Shown: positions 9,693 to 20,250 of the stretch, piece after piece
Layout: each line of letters opens with the position of its first letter
How positions within the stretch are numbered: position 1 is the first letter of the stretch
NCBI GenBank assembly: GCA_025351405.1
Contig: JANXVZ010000030.1
Span: 1-64,000 of the forward strand
Source: Sphingomonadales bacterium
GTDB lineage: Bacteria > Pseudomonadota > Alphaproteobacteria > Sphingomonadales > Sphingomonadaceae
Direction of reading: 5' to 3'
DNA length: 64,000 nt
The notes under the pieces: generated by a model
Database searches by the model: none
What the model saw: only the letters and a program-made list of their open reading frames with translations
What the model was told of the DNA's origin: nothing
Made by a program: the position numbers and the translations under genes

Positions 9693-9758
9693 GGGCGGGC
9701 GAAGGCCAGGCCGAGGGCGGGCGAGGGCAAGGCCCAGGGCGGGCGAGGGCGAAGCATC
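9693..9758. repeat. Three tandem copies of a 22-bp G-rich unit
   Basis: Units at 9693-9714, 9715-9736 and 9737-9758 each begin gggcgggcga and then diverge slightly (aggccaggccga, gggcaaggccca, gggcgaagcatc). They lie in the 248-bp divergent gap between the MATE gene and the old-yellow-enzyme gene. Unit length is not a multiple of three, so the array does not look like a coding repeat although the minus frame is open across it. Confidence 0.85.
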
Positions 9759-9859
9759 GGGCATTTGGGCGACTGAAGAAAAGCTTTGCGCGCCCCTGCT
9801 TGCCGCGCTGCAACGCGCAGGTTACGTGAACGTCAACCATCTCCGATGAAAGCGCCCGC

Positions 9860-10960
9860 ATGACCAACCCGCTGTTCCGCCCGTTCACGCTGAAGGGTCT
9901 CACCCTCCCCAACCGCATCGTCATGGCGCCGATGACCCGCAGCTTCTCGCCGGGCGGCATTCCGGGCGACGATGTCGCGGCCTATTACCGCCGCCGTGCC
10001 GAAGGCGCCGTCGGCCTGATCATCACCGAGGGCACGGGCGTGGAGCGGACCGGCGCCACCAACGACCCCAATGTCCCCAATTTCTACGGCGATGCGCTGC
10101 CGGGCTGGGGCAAGGTTGTCGTCGAAACCCATGCCGGCCAGGGCCTCATCGCCCCGCAGCTCTGGCACGTCGGCGCCGCCGTCAACCATGCCAACCCGAC
10201 GCCGCCCGCCCAGGAATCACCCTCCGGCCTGTTCAAGCCCGGCAAACCGTTCGGCCATGCCATGAGCGAAAACGACGTCGCCGATGCCATCGCTGCCTTT
10301 GCGCGTGCCGCTGCCGATGCCAAGCGGCTCGGTTTCGACGCCGTCGAATTGCATGGCGCCCATGGCTACCTCATCGACCAGTTCTTCTGGACCGGCACCA
10401 ACGCCCGGGAAGACGCCTGGAACGGACCGACGATTGCCGATCGCGGGCGCTTCGCCGCGGAAATCCTCAAGGCCGTGCGCGCCGCCGTCGGCCCTGACTT
10501 CCCGGTCATCATTCGCATATCGCAGTGGAAGCAGCAGGATTTTGCCTTCCGCGTCGCCACCACCCCCGACGAGATGACCGAATGGCTGGCACCGCTGGTC
10601 GATGCCGGTGCCGATGTGCTGCATTGCTCGCAGCGGCGCTTCTGGGAGCCTGAATTTGCCGAGATCGACGGCGACAACGGTTTGAACTTCGCCGGCTGGG
10701 CCAAGAAGTTGACCGGCGTGCCGACCATTACGGTGGGCAGCGTCGGCCTGTCGGGTGAATTCATCGCCGGCTTCGGCGGCGAAAAGTCGGAGCCTGCCAG
10801 CCTCGATGGCCTGCTCGAACGACTGGAAAAGGGCGAATTCGATCTCGTCGGTGTCGGCCGTGCGCTGATTGTCGATCCCGACTGGGCGCTCAAGGTGCGC
10901 GATGGGCGCATGGGCGAGCTGCGGGACTTCGACCGCGCGGCGCTGGCAACCCTGGTCTAG
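9860..10960 (+). CDS. Old yellow enzyme-type alkene reductase / NADH:flavin oxidoreductase
   Basis: 366 residues forming an FMN-binding TIM barrel. It starts 'NPLFRPFTLKGLTLPNRIVMAPMTRSF', has 'LWHVGAAVNHANP' near residue 97, and the FMN/substrate motif 'VELHGAHGYLIDQFFW' near residue 165, all typical of the 12-oxophytodienoate reductase/N-ethylmaleimide reductase group. Such enzymes reduce activated C=C bonds with NAD(P)H in the cytoplasm, often in defence against reactive electrophiles. It is monocistronic and followed by a strong hairpin. Confidence 0.92.
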   Translation: MTNPLFRPFTLKGLTLPNRIVMAPMTRSFSPGGIPGDDVAAYYRRRAEGAVGLIITEGTGVERTGATNDPNVPNFYGDALPGWGKVVVETHAGQGLIAPQLWHVGAAVNHANPTPPAQESPSGLFKPGKPFGHAMSENDVADAIAAFARAAADAKRLGFDAVELHGAHGYLIDQFFWTGTNAREDAWNGPTIADRGRFAAEILKAVRAAVGPDFPVIIRISQWKQQDFAFRVATTPDEMTEWLAPLVDAGADVLHCSQRRFWEPEFAEIDGDNGLNFAGWAKKLTGVPTITVGSVGLSGEFIAGFGGEKSEPASLDGLLERLEKGEFDLVGVGRALIVDPDWALKVRDGRMGELRDFDRAALATLV

Positions 10961-10967
10961 CGATCGG

Positions 10968-10998
10968 CTCTCCAAAGGGCGCGTGCCCTTTTGGAGAG
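10968..10998 (+). terminator. Stem-loop after the old-yellow-enzyme gene
   Basis: ctctccaaagggc pairs with gcccttttggagag around a gcgt loop, a 13-bp stem with a single bulged base, 7 bp after the TAG stop. No T-tract follows, so it would be a factor-assisted terminator or an mRNA-stabilising hairpin rather than a textbook intrinsic terminator. Confidence 0.6.
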
Positions 10999-11073
10999 CG
11001 GTTCGTCAGGTCGGGGACACGGCGGCATGACGATTTTAATGGTGCCACCGCCAACCCTGCCTACACTGTCTCC

Positions 11074-11748
11074 ATGTCCGAACCCGTCTTGCGTCCCAAG
11101 GACGCCGCCACCCTGCTTGTCATCCGCCGTGATGGACCCGTGCCGCGCATCTTGATGGGGCGGCGGGTGCGTGGCCACGCCTTCATGCCGGACAAATGGG
11201 TGTTTCCGGGTGGGCGCATCCACCCGTCGGACTTTCGCGTGCCGGTGGCATCGGGGCTGCACCCGGTGGCTGAAATGGCGCTGGTGCGGACGTGCGCCCC
11301 CGAACGCGGGTCTCAACGCGCACGGGCGCTGGCGCTGACCGCCATCCGCGAGACCTTCGAGGAAACCGGGCTCATCCTCGGTCGGCTCGGAGAAGGCCGT
11401 GTATCCGCCGCCAGCGAATGGCGCGATTTTCTCGCCACCGGGCACCTGCCCGATCTGGCGCCGTTGCGCCTCGTTGCCCGCGCCATCACGCCGCCGGCGC
11501 GAACCCGCCGCTTCGATGCGCGTTTTTTCAGCGTCGATGCACGGCACCTCGCCAGCCTCGACCCCGGGGCGGGCAGTGGAGAACTCGACGAGATTGCCTG
11601 GTTCGACTGGGAAGCCGCCGCGGCGCTCGACCTGCCCAGCATTACCCGTGCCATCCTGGCAGAAGTGGCGGCCCGGGGCGACGACGACAGCCGCGCCATT
11701 CCCTTCCATCGCTTCGACCGTGGCAAGCACCGCCTGCTGACAGTGTAA
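11074..11748 (+). CDS. NUDIX hydrolase
   Basis: 224 residues. The core of the Nudix box, REtfEEtGl, is at residues 91-99 and is preceded by 'ALALTAI', so the first glutamate of the full GX5EX7REUXEEXGU pattern is not in its usual place. This is seen in NUDT19/coenzyme-A-diphosphatase-like relatives. The N-terminus 'AATLLVIRRDGPVPRILMGRRV' and 'KWVFPGGRI' form the family's first strands. It should hydrolyse a nucleoside-diphosphate-linked compound; substrate unknown. Monocistronic, with no obvious partner. Confidence 0.85.
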   Translation: MSEPVLRPKDAATLLVIRRDGPVPRILMGRRVRGHAFMPDKWVFPGGRIHPSDFRVPVASGLHPVAEMALVRTCAPERGSQRARALALTAIRETFEETGLILGRLGEGRVSAASEWRDFLATGHLPDLAPLRLVARAITPPARTRRFDARFFSVDARHLASLDPGAGSGELDEIAWFDWEAAAALDLPSITRAILAEVAARGDDDSRAIPFHRFDRGKHRLLTV

Positions 11749-11994
11749 AGACGCCGGTCTGGCGATGGGGTGCATGTGGCCAGCGACCGCAGTCGATGGC
11801 AACAAGGCCAGCATCGACGTTTGGGCAACAAGCCCGTCGCTATAAAGAAAATGTTAAATCTGCGTGGCAATCCGGCAACAACGGCAGGAAGTCGTCAGCA
11901 GCGGCAGATTGTCGCCTAGCAACCGGCGCTTCGGGATGACTTTTGTGGCGCCAACCACCCAGATCATTCCGAAACTGCAATAGGGACTTGTTAA

Positions 11995-14900
11995 ATGCGT
12001 AGTGTTTTGTCTTTGCGCTCGGCCATGCTTCGCGCCACCGTTCTTTCCGGCGCCGCCTTGATCGCCTTTGGTGCTGCACAGCCGGCGATCGCTGCCGCTG
12101 CCGATGCTGCCGCTGCAGATACCGCCGCCGATGCCGGCAATGCCGAGGCGATCGTCGTCACCGGGTCGCGCATTCCCCGCGCCGGCTTTGACACCGTCCA
12201 GCCTGCGGTGGTGCTCGGCGCGCCGGAAATTGCGGCGCGTGGCTATACCAACATTGCCCAGGCGCTGCAGGAATTGCCGGCGTTTGGCCCGCCGGGCGCA
12301 AGTCCGGTCGGTTCACAGTCCAATTTCGGCGCCGGCCAGAGCTTTGTCGATTTCTTCTCGCTCGGCAGCCAGCGGACGCTGACCCTCGTCAACGGCCGCC
12401 GCTTCGTCTCGTCGAACACCGCCTCGATCTTCGGGCCGACCGACGCCGGCAGCCAGGTCGATTTCAACACGATTCCGACGCTGCTTGTCGACCGGGTGGA
12501 AACCATCGCCGTCGGCGGCGCGCCGATCTATGGGTCGGATGCCATCGCCGGTACGGTCAACATCATCCTCAAGAAAAGCTATGACGGGATTGCGCTCGAC
12601 GCCCAGACCGGGCTGTCGCAAGCCGGCGACGGCGGCGAGTTCCGCCTTTCGGGCATCGCCGGCCGCAAATTCGCCGATGGGCGCGGCAGCATCGTGGTTT
12701 CAGCGGAATATAACCGCACCACCGGCATCCCCACCTCGGATCGCTTCCTGACCGGCGGCGATGGCCCGTTCTTCACCACAGCGAGCGATGAAGGCGCAAC
12801 CTACGCCCAGCAGCTTTACTACAAGCATCGCTACAATGTGTTCACCAACACCGGCACGCCGCTGGTGGCGGATTCGATTCCGGAATTCGCCGGGGTGACC
12901 AACGCCCAGGGCCAGGTGCTGACCTTCGATCTCAATGGCCGGCTGGTGCCGCTCGATTTCGGAACCCGCACCGGCAGCCTGATCGAAAGTTCCGGCGGCA
13001 ACGGCTTCAACATCGCCGATTACGGCAATTTGCTTACCAGCTCGGAGCGCTATCTGGGCACGGTCCAGGCCAATTATGAAGTCAACGACCACATCACCCT
13101 GTTCGGCGAAGGCTGGTATTCGCACAGCTCCGCGACCAACCTGCGCGACCAGCCGGTCTACAACACCACGTTGTTCGGGCCGACCGGGTCGACCGACGGC
13201 GATATCGTCATCAACATCAACAACCCTTTCCTGAACGCCGCCGATCGCGCCATCATCCAGTCCAATATCGGCGAGTCCAACACCTTTGAACTGACCCGCG
13301 CCAACACCGATCTGTCGTCGGGCAGCGGCACGTCGGTCGTCGAACTTTACCGCCTTGTCGGCGGGGCACGCGGCGATTTCGAACTTGGGTCGCGCAAGGT
13401 CACCTATGAAGTGTCCGCCAACTACGGCAGTTCGACAACGCGTTCATCGAGCCGCGAACTCATCCAGAAGAACTTCCTCAACGCCGTCGATGCCGTCACC
13501 GATGCCAACGGCAACATCGTCTGCCGCCCCGGCTATACCAGTGCCACGATCGCGTCGGTCAATTCGGCGTGCGCACCGCTCAACCTGTTCGGGCTGGGCC
13601 AGCGCAGCCAGGCCGCGCTCGATTATGTCACGGCCATCGCCCACCCGGTGTCGAAGGACACCCAGCTCGTCCTCAATGCCAACCTGCAGAGCACGCTGTT
13701 CCGCCTGCCGGCTGGCGACCTCGGCTTTTCCATCGGCTATGAGCATCGCCGCGAATCGACCAGCTTCGACCCCGGCGCCTTCTTCCGCGGTGAAGCCAAT
13801 GGCGATGGCACCTACACGCAATATGGCCGGTCGATCCCGATCGATCCGATTTCCGGATCGTTCAACACCAACGAAGTCTTTGGCGAAGTTCGCGTCCCGA
13901 TCATCTCGCCGGACATGAACCTGCCGCTGCTGTACCGGATCGAGCTGGAAGGGGCAGCCCGCTATGTCCATAACTCGCTTTCGGGCGGCGACCTGACGTG
14001 GACCGCCGGCGGCAAATACCAGCCGGTCGAAGACCTGGTGCTGCGCGGCAACTACACCCGCGCCATCCGTTCCCCGGCGATTACCGAAGCCTTCAATCCC
14101 ACCTCGCGGATTTTCGACAGCGGCAAGGATCCGTGCGACGCCCGCTATGTCAACGCCGGCCCCAACCCGGCCAACCGCGCCGCCAATTGCGCCGCGGCGG
14201 GCATCGCCCAGCCTTTCCAGTCGAATTATTCGGACTTCACGATTCCGGCAACGGTATCCGGCAACCCCGGGCTGACCAACGAAAAGGCCTATAGCTTCAC
14301 CGTCGGCGCCGTGATCCGGCCGCGCTTCATCCCCGGGCTGACGGTGTCGGTCGACTATATCAACATCAAGCTGCGCAATGCCATCGTGTCGCTGAGCGGC
14401 GATGACATCCTCAACGCCTGCTACGATCGCACGGGCGCCGCGAACAGCTTCTGCAGCCTGTTCACCCGCGATGCCGGTGGCCAGCTGACCTTCATCAAGG
14501 AAGGCTATTACAACGCCGCCAAGCGTGATTTTGCCGGGATCAGCACCGAAGTCGCCTATCGCCTCGGCCTCGATCGCCTGGGCCTTGGTGCCAACGCCGG
14601 CAACCTTGGCCTGTCGGTCAACTATTTCTATGTCGACAAGCTGGTCAGCCAGACCGGCACCGGTGACCAGAACCTCATTGCCGGCGGCATCGGCAATCCC
14701 AAGCATTCATTCACCGCCAACGTCAATTACGACAATGGCGGGTTGAGCTCGCTGGTGCAGGTCCAGTACACCGGCGCATCCAAAATCGACCCCAATGCCG
14801 CCCCGACCGATTACCAATACCCGCGGCTGGCGCCCTTTGTCGTCGTCAACAGCTCGATCGGCTATGAAACCAAAAGCGGTTATTCGATGCGCTTGATCGT

Positions 14901-15021
14901 CGACAACCTGTTCGATGTGAAGCCGCCGTTCCCGTCGCCTGCCGGCGGCGGCACCGTGACCTATTATTCCGGTATCCTGGGGCGTTACTTCCGCATCCAG
15001 GCCGGGGTGAAGTTCAAATAG
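11995..15021 (+). CDS. TonB-dependent outer-membrane receptor
   Basis: 1008 residues: a signal peptide ending near 'QPAIAAA', an Ala/Asp-rich linker, a TonB-box-like 'EAIVVTGSRI', a plug domain ('NIAQALQELPAF ... VNGRRFVSSN ... VETIAVGGAPIYGSDAIAGTVNIILK') and a long 22-strand barrel ending with the terminal aromatic signature (YFRIQAGVKFK). Such receptors import siderophores, vitamin B12, sugars or aromatic oligomers using TonB energy. No FecR/sigma regulator or dedicated transporter flanks it, so no substrate can be assigned. The 246-bp gap upstream (11749-11994) shows no gene. Confidence 0.93.
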   Translation: MRSVLSLRSAMLRATVLSGAALIAFGAAQPAIAAAADAAAADTAADAGNAEAIVVTGSRIPRAGFDTVQPAVVLGAPEIAARGYTNIAQALQELPAFGPPGASPVGSQSNFGAGQSFVDFFSLGSQRTLTLVNGRRFVSSNTASIFGPTDAGSQVDFNTIPTLLVDRVETIAVGGAPIYGSDAIAGTVNIILKKSYDGIALDAQTGLSQAGDGGEFRLSGIAGRKFADGRGSIVVSAEYNRTTGIPTSDRFLTGGDGPFFTTASDEGATYAQQLYYKHRYNVFTNTGTPLVADSIPEFAGVTNAQGQVLTFDLNGRLVPLDFGTRTGSLIESSGGNGFNIADYGNLLTSSERYLGTVQANYEVNDHITLFGEGWYSHSSATNLRDQPVYNTTLFGPTGSTDGDIVININNPFLNAADRAIIQSNIGESNTFELTRANTDLSSGSGTSVVELYRLVGGARGDFELGSRKVTYEVSANYGSSTTRSSSRELIQKNFLNAVDAVTDANGNIVCRPGYTSATIASVNSACAPLNLFGLGQRSQAALDYVTAIAHPVSKDTQLVLNANLQSTLFRLPAGDLGFSIGYEHRRESTSFDPGAFFRGEANGDGTYTQYGRSIPIDPISGSFNTNEVFGEVRVPIISPDMNLPLLYRIELEGAARYVHNSLSGGDLTWTAGGKYQPVEDLVLRGNYTRAIRSPAITEAFNPTSRIFDSGKDPCDARYVNAGPNPANRAANCAAAGIAQPFQSNYSDFTIPATVSGNPGLTNEKAYSFTVGAVIRPRFIPGLTVSVDYINIKLRNAIVSLSGDDILNACYDRTGAANSFCSLFTRDAGGQLTFIKEGYYNAAKRDFAGISTEVAYRLGLDRLGLGANAGNLGLSVNYFYVDKLVSQTGTGDQNLIAGGIGNPKHSFTANVNYDNGGLSSLVQVQYTGASKIDPNAAPTDYQYPRLAPFVVVNSSIGYETKSGYSMRLIVDNLFDVKPPFPSPAGGGTVTYYSGILGRYFRIQAGVKFK

Positions 15022-15046
15022 GCAACAAGCCGGGCAAAAAAGACCT

Positions 15047-16053
<1,007 letters not shown>

Positions 16054-16057
<4 letters not shown>

Positions 16058-17049
16058 CGTGTGTCTCCCCTGGTGATGATGTCTGTGGCTTGGTCCACTG
16101 TTGCGGGCTGGCGGCGTCCTGTCGGATCAAACGCTAGAAAGTTGTCGAGCGCCGCGATAGCTTGTGGTTCTGCGAGGGTGGGGGCGTTGCCGACATTCGG
16201 CACCTCGACACACACCATGCCGGGCACCAAGGCCGCCATACGCGCCACGATCGCCGGCGTCAGCACATCGGAACGGCTGCCGCGCAGGCTGAGCACGGGC
16301 AGCCCCGCGAGCCCACCGAGGGTTCCCCACAGATCGGTGCCGGCATCGCGGCCGGGCAGGCGAAACGGTTCGGCGATGCGCGGATCATAGTCGAAATTGA
16401 TGCGTCCCGAGGGGCTCAACCGGCACAGGCGCTTGGCAAAGGCCAGCCAGTCGGGCAGCGACCAATCGGGGTAGACATCGTGGTTGCGCGCGCGCAGGTC
16501 GCGCGCCGCGTGCAGCCATGTCGGCCAGTTGCCGCCGCGCCCGACATTGGCACGCAGGCGCCCCAGCCCCGCCGGCGCAATTTCCGGGCCGATGTCGTTG
16601 AGCACGATGCCGGCCAGTCGATCGCGGTGGCTGGTGGCGAGCTGCAGTGCCAGCTGGCCGCCGACCGATGTGCCGATGGCGACGAACCGGGTCAGTTTTG
16701 CCGCTTCGATGAGCAGGCGCAGGTCATGCATGTAGGTCAGCGGCATATAGCTCAGCGAATCCTTGGCCCAGGCCGATTCGCCGCGGCCGCGCAGGTCCGG
16801 TGCCACCAGCCGCCAATCGGGCAGGCGCGTCGCCAGCGCCTCGAAATCGGCGGCGGTGCGGGTCAGGCCGGGCAGGCAGAGCAGGGCCGGCCGCTCGCTG
16901 GCCGTATCGGGACGCCAGTCGCGATAGTGAAGGCGCAGGCTGTCGCCCGACCAGAACCAGCCATCGGCCCATGCGCGGGCGCCGGGCGCACGCGGGGCGG
17001 CCCTGCCGGCATCGCCATCTGTCGGCGCGCGTGTCATCGGCTCGGCCAT
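16054..17049 (-). CDS. Alpha/beta hydrolase
   Basis: About 331 residues with an alpha/beta-hydrolase fold: oxyanion region 'PALLCLPGLTRTAADFEAL', nucleophile elbow 'VAIGTSVGGQLALQLA' (GxSxG), a late Asp in 'SLRGSRSDVLTPAI' and a His-containing end region. The frame is open to 17193, but the upstream part runs through the divergent TetR promoter. The ATG at 17049 (or 17037) is therefore the likely start. It is the first gene of a two-gene operon with the CurA-like reductase, divergent from a TetR regulator that is the obvious candidate controller. Substrate unknown. Confidence 0.88.
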
Positions 17050-17082
17050 TGCGTGTGCGCTCGTCCCCGCCGCCTGGTTGTT

Positions 17083-17111
17083 TTGACTCTGACTCAGTTG
17101 CAGCGTTATAA
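17083..17111 (+). promoter_or_regulatory. Near-consensus sigma-70 promoter of the TetR gene with internal palindrome
   Basis: TTGACT at 17083-17088, a 17-bp spacer and TTATAA at 17106-17111. The palindrome CTGACTCAG (17089-17097) sits inside the spacer. The GTG start of the TetR gene is 39 bp further on. A regulator bound here would block its own promoter and lie 40-60 bp upstream of the divergent hydrolase start. Confidence 0.6.
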
Positions 17112-17150
17112 GTGCCGCCTGATCCTGGGGGATAAGGAAGATAACCGACG

Positions 17151-17828
17151 GTGGCAACGCGCGCACTTGATTCCCGTATCGAAGCTGCAACACCCGCCAA
17201 GCCGGATGGCCGGACCGATGCGCGCGCCCGCCGCTACGACCCGGCAGAGACCCGGCAGCGTGTGCTGGCGGCGGCGCAGATGCTGTTTTCCACCAAGGGT
17301 TTCGGCGGCACCGGCACAGCCGATATCGCGCGTGAGGCCGATGTGTCGGAAGGCTCCATCTTCTATCACTTCGGCTCCAAGAAGGCGCTGCTTGCCGAAC
17401 TGGGCGCGCGCTATGGCGAACAGATGATCGCGGCGATGGAGCAGGGGGAAGCGCTTGAAGACCTGGAACCCGGCGTCATCATCCCCCGGATCTTTGCCTT
17501 TGCCCGCGCCAACAGCCTGTGGGAAGGCGTGACCGGCAGCAAATGCGATGTCGGCGTGCCCGCCGTCGTCAAGAACCCCGAGGCGGAGCCTTTTTTCCTC
17601 GCCGCAAAGGCAGCAACGACCGCCTGGATCGAGCGCCAGATGCGCGCCTCGATGGCCAAGCGCGGTATCTCCGGGGTCGATGTGCCGCTGGCGGCGTCGT
17701 TTACCCACCATGTCGTCGGTGACGCCATCGAGGAAATCATGGTCGCCGAAACCGACGACCAGCGCCGGCGCATCGAAGCCGAGACCGTGCGTTTCGTGCG
17801 CGCGGCGTGTCTTTTTCCGACCGCCTGA
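17151..17828 (+). CDS. TetR/AcrR family transcriptional regulator
   Basis: 225 residues starting at GTG, with AAGGAAG upstream. The N-terminal helix-turn-helix is canonical: 'ETRQRVLAAAQMLFSTKGFGGTGTADIAREADVSEGSIFYHFGSKKALLAELG' pattern over residues 35-88. The C-terminal ligand domain is not assignable. It is divergent from the hydrolase/reductase operon across 101 bp, the classic arrangement for a local TetR repressor. The SelO gene starts 7 bp after its stop and may be cotranscribed. Confidence 0.92.
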   Translation: MATRALDSRIEAATPAKPDGRTDARARRYDPAETRQRVLAAAQMLFSTKGFGGTGTADIAREADVSEGSIFYHFGSKKALLAELGARYGEQMIAAMEQGEALEDLEPGVIIPRIFAFARANSLWEGVTGSKCDVGVPAVVKNPEAEPFFLAAKAATTAWIERQMRASMAKRGISGVDVPLAASFTHHVVGDAIEEIMVAETDDQRRRIEAETVRFVRAACLFPTA

Positions 17829-17835
17829 CCCGACG

Positions 17836-19200
17836 TTGACCGGTTTTCGCCCGGAAAGGGCGATACTCGAACTCGGTGACGCGTTTTACGACGTTGTTGC
17901 CGCCGCCGCGTTCCCGCAGGCCATCCTGCGCTTCCGCAACGATCGCGCTGCTGCGCAAATCGGCCTCGATACGCTTTCCGACGCCGATTGGACGCGGCAC
18001 TTCGGCCGTTTCGAAATGCTGCCCGGCAGCCTCGATGCGCCGCTGGCGCTGCGGTACCATGGCCATCAGTTCCGCACCTATAACCCTGACCTTGGCGATG
18101 GCCGCGGCTTCCTGTTCGCGCAATGCCGGGACACGGGCGGGCGCCTCATGGATCTCGGCACCAAGGGTTCGGGCCAGACGCCGTGGAGCCGTGCCGGGGA
18201 TGGCCGGCTGACACTCAAGGGTGCCGTCCGCGAGATCCTCGCCACCGAAATGCTCGAAGCGCTGGGGGTCGCCACCTCGCGGACGCTGTCGGTCATCGAA
18301 ACCGGCGAGGCACTCGACCGCAACGACGAACCATCGCCCACACGCGGTGCCGTGCTGGTGCGGCTCAACCACAGCCACCTCCGTTATGGCAGCTTCCAGC
18401 GGCAGGCGTATCTGAAGGATGCGGATGCGCTGTCCCGCCTTGTCGATTACGCCCTGCGCCATTTCGTCGACGCCGACCCCGGCGAGCACCCCGCTGCCAC
18501 CCTTCTCGACCATGCCGTCACCACCGGCGCCGCCATGGCCGCCCAGTTCATGGCCGCGGGCTTTGTCCATGGCGTGCTCAACACCGACAACATCAACATC
18601 ACCGGCGAAAGCTTCGATTATGGCCCCTGGCGCTTTGCCCCCGCCTGGAATGCGGATTTTACCGCCGCCTATTTCGACCATCACGGGCTCTACAGCTTTG
18701 GCCGCCAGGCCGAGGCGTTGCAGTGGAACGCCTATCAGCTTGCCGGCGCGCTGCGGCTTGTCGCGCCCCTGGAAGCGTTGAAGCCGCCGCTGGAGGCCTA
18801 TCCGGAGCGCTACCAGGCGGCGCTGGTCAAGGCCATGCTGCGCCGGCTGGGGGTTACGCCGCGCGGCGAAGGCGATCTGGCGCTGGTGCAGTCAATTGAG
18901 GCAGCGCTGACCCAGACGCAGATGCCGCCCGATCGTTTCTGGTTCGATTGGCGCGGCGGTGCTCTGCGCAGCCCCGCATCGCTCTACGACGGCGACGCGT
19001 TTACCAGCTTCCGCGCTGCCGTCGCGCCCTATGCCGGGGCGGCGCCGGCGCACGCCTATTGGTCAGACGCTGCCCCCTGCACCATGTTGATCGACGAAGT
19101 CGAGGCTATCTGGGCGGCGATTGCCGACGCCGACGACTGGGGGCCATTGGAGGCCAAGGTCGCCGCCATCCGCCGCATGGGCGCGGCCCACGAAATCTGA
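17836..19200 (+). CDS. selO: Protein adenylyltransferase SelO (YdiU/UPF0061)
   Basis: About 454 residues of the pseudokinase-fold SelO family, which transfers AMP from ATP to hydroxyl side chains of proteins. Visible landmarks: 'ALRYHGHQFRTYNPDLGDGRGFLFAQ' near residue 72, the Gly-rich 'LGTKGSGQTPWSRAGDGRLTLKGAVREIL', and the metal/catalytic 'GVLNTDNINITGESFDYGPW'. No ATG is available at the right place. The TTG at 17836 gives the expected N-terminus (LTGFRPERAILELGDAFYD) but has no clear ribosome site, so coupling to the TetR stop 7 bp upstream is possible. The frame extends further upstream only inside the TetR gene. No cysteine lies near the C-terminus, unlike homologues with a redox-active terminal Cys or Sec. 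Confidence 0.9.
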   Translation: MTGFRPERAILELGDAFYDVVAAAAFPQAILRFRNDRAAAQIGLDTLSDADWTRHFGRFEMLPGSLDAPLALRYHGHQFRTYNPDLGDGRGFLFAQCRDTGGRLMDLGTKGSGQTPWSRAGDGRLTLKGAVREILATEMLEALGVATSRTLSVIETGEALDRNDEPSPTRGAVLVRLNHSHLRYGSFQRQAYLKDADALSRLVDYALRHFVDADPGEHPAATLLDHAVTTGAAMAAQFMAAGFVHGVLNTDNINITGESFDYGPWRFAPAWNADFTAAYFDHHGLYSFGRQAEALQWNAYQLAGALRLVAPLEALKPPLEAYPERYQAALVKAMLRRLGVTPRGEGDLALVQSIEAALTQTQMPPDRFWFDWRGGALRSPASLYDGDAFTSFRAAVAPYAGAAPAHAYWSDAAPCTMLIDEVEAIWAAIADADDWGPLEAKVAAIRRMGAAHEI

Positions 19201-19212
19201 CTCGGGAACACC

Positions 19213-20250
19213 CTAGTATTGCGGCGCAGTACCGGGCGGCATCGCGGCGATATAGGCCCGAACCAGCGCGACACCTTCGGCATGGGGCAGGCTGCGGCCG
19301 AATTGCGGCATCATCACGCCGGGCTCGTTCGACGCCATGCGGTGGACGATGATCGAGGCATCGGGGTCGCCCGGCACAATGGCGAAACTCAACCCGCCGG
19401 AGCCGCGTCCCGCCGCGACGGGGCGCTTGAAGATACCCTGTGCGGCGGCGCCGGTTTCCGAAAATCGCAAGTACAGCCCGGAATTCGACGCCAGCCCGCT
19501 ACGGCTGTGGCAATGGCCGCAATTGACGTCGAGATACGCCCGGGCGCGGTCCGCCACCGGCGCACTGCCATCGTCCCAGCGTGGCAGGCGCGGCGGCTCT
19601 GCCGGCAGCCCGGCGAGGCGACCCAGCGCCGCCCATTCGGCAAGCTGGTGCCCGTCGTTGAGGTTGCCGGCAGTCGGCCCGATGGGGGTGACATCGCCGC
19701 CCTGCTGGTGGCATTGCTTGCACTGGTTGGTGTTGGGCACGGCATAGTCGATGGTCCGGGACCTGCCGGTGGCGTCGATGAAGTCGACCGCGACACGGCT
19801 GCCGGCGCGTTTGAGCAGCGCCTCGGTCTGGCCGGCATTCCAGACATAGGACAGCGGCACCCAGCCCGTGGCCCTGCGCACCAGCAACCGGGTTTCGATG
19901 AAACGCACATCGGCATCGGGACGGCGGAAATCGGCAGGGTAGGCGAAGGTCTTCACCAGCGCGGTGCCGATGGGAAAATCCAGCACCCCGGCGGCTGTAT
20001 ACTGTGCGGACGTTCCGGCGGGCAGGAAGGCAAAGCGGAACTTTTCGGCATAATCGCTGAACAACGGGGTGTTGAGCGTATAGCGCGTTACGCCCGGGGC
20101 CGGTTGGCGGGCGCCCCTGTCGACGAACAGGCGATAGGCAGACAGCGTTGGCGCGGGGGTTTCGTCGACCAGGCGTGCTGCGTCGACCATCGGTGGCGGG
20201 GCGGCGGAAATCGTCAGCAATGCGGCCAGGAGGACCGGCAACCGCCTCAT
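19213..20250 (-). CDS. Diheme c-type cytochrome of the SO2930/HNE_0200 family
   Basis: 345 residues with a signal peptide (MRRLPVLLAALLTISAAPP) and two haem c sites, CKQCH and CGHCH, in the second half. 'TPLFSDYAEKFRFAFLPAGTSAQY' and 'FPIGTALVKTFAYPADFR' are typical of the family TIGR03806, known to be encoded next to a parallel beta-helix protein, exactly as here. The start overlaps the stop of that gene (ATGA). It would be exported and matured in the periplasm by the Ccm system, part of which is encoded at 25.5-26.8 kb. It presumably passes electrons in some periplasmic oxidation; the function is not established. Confidence 0.88.
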   Translation of the reverse strand: MRRLPVLLAALLTISAAPPPMVDAARLVDETPAPTLSAYRLFVDRGARQPAPGVTRYTLNTPLFSDYAEKFRFAFLPAGTSAQYTAAGVLDFPIGTALVKTFAYPADFRRPDADVRFIETRLLVRRATGWVPLSYVWNAGQTEALLKRAGSRVAVDFIDATGRSRTIDYAVPNTNQCKQCHQQGGDVTPIGPTAGNLNDGHQLAEWAALGRLAGLPAEPPRLPRWDDGSAPVADRARAYLDVNCGHCHSRSGLASNSGLYLRFSETGAAAQGIFKRPVAAGRGSGGLSFAIVPGDPDASIIVHRMASNEPGVMMPQFGRSLPHAEGVALVRAYIAAMPPGTAPQY

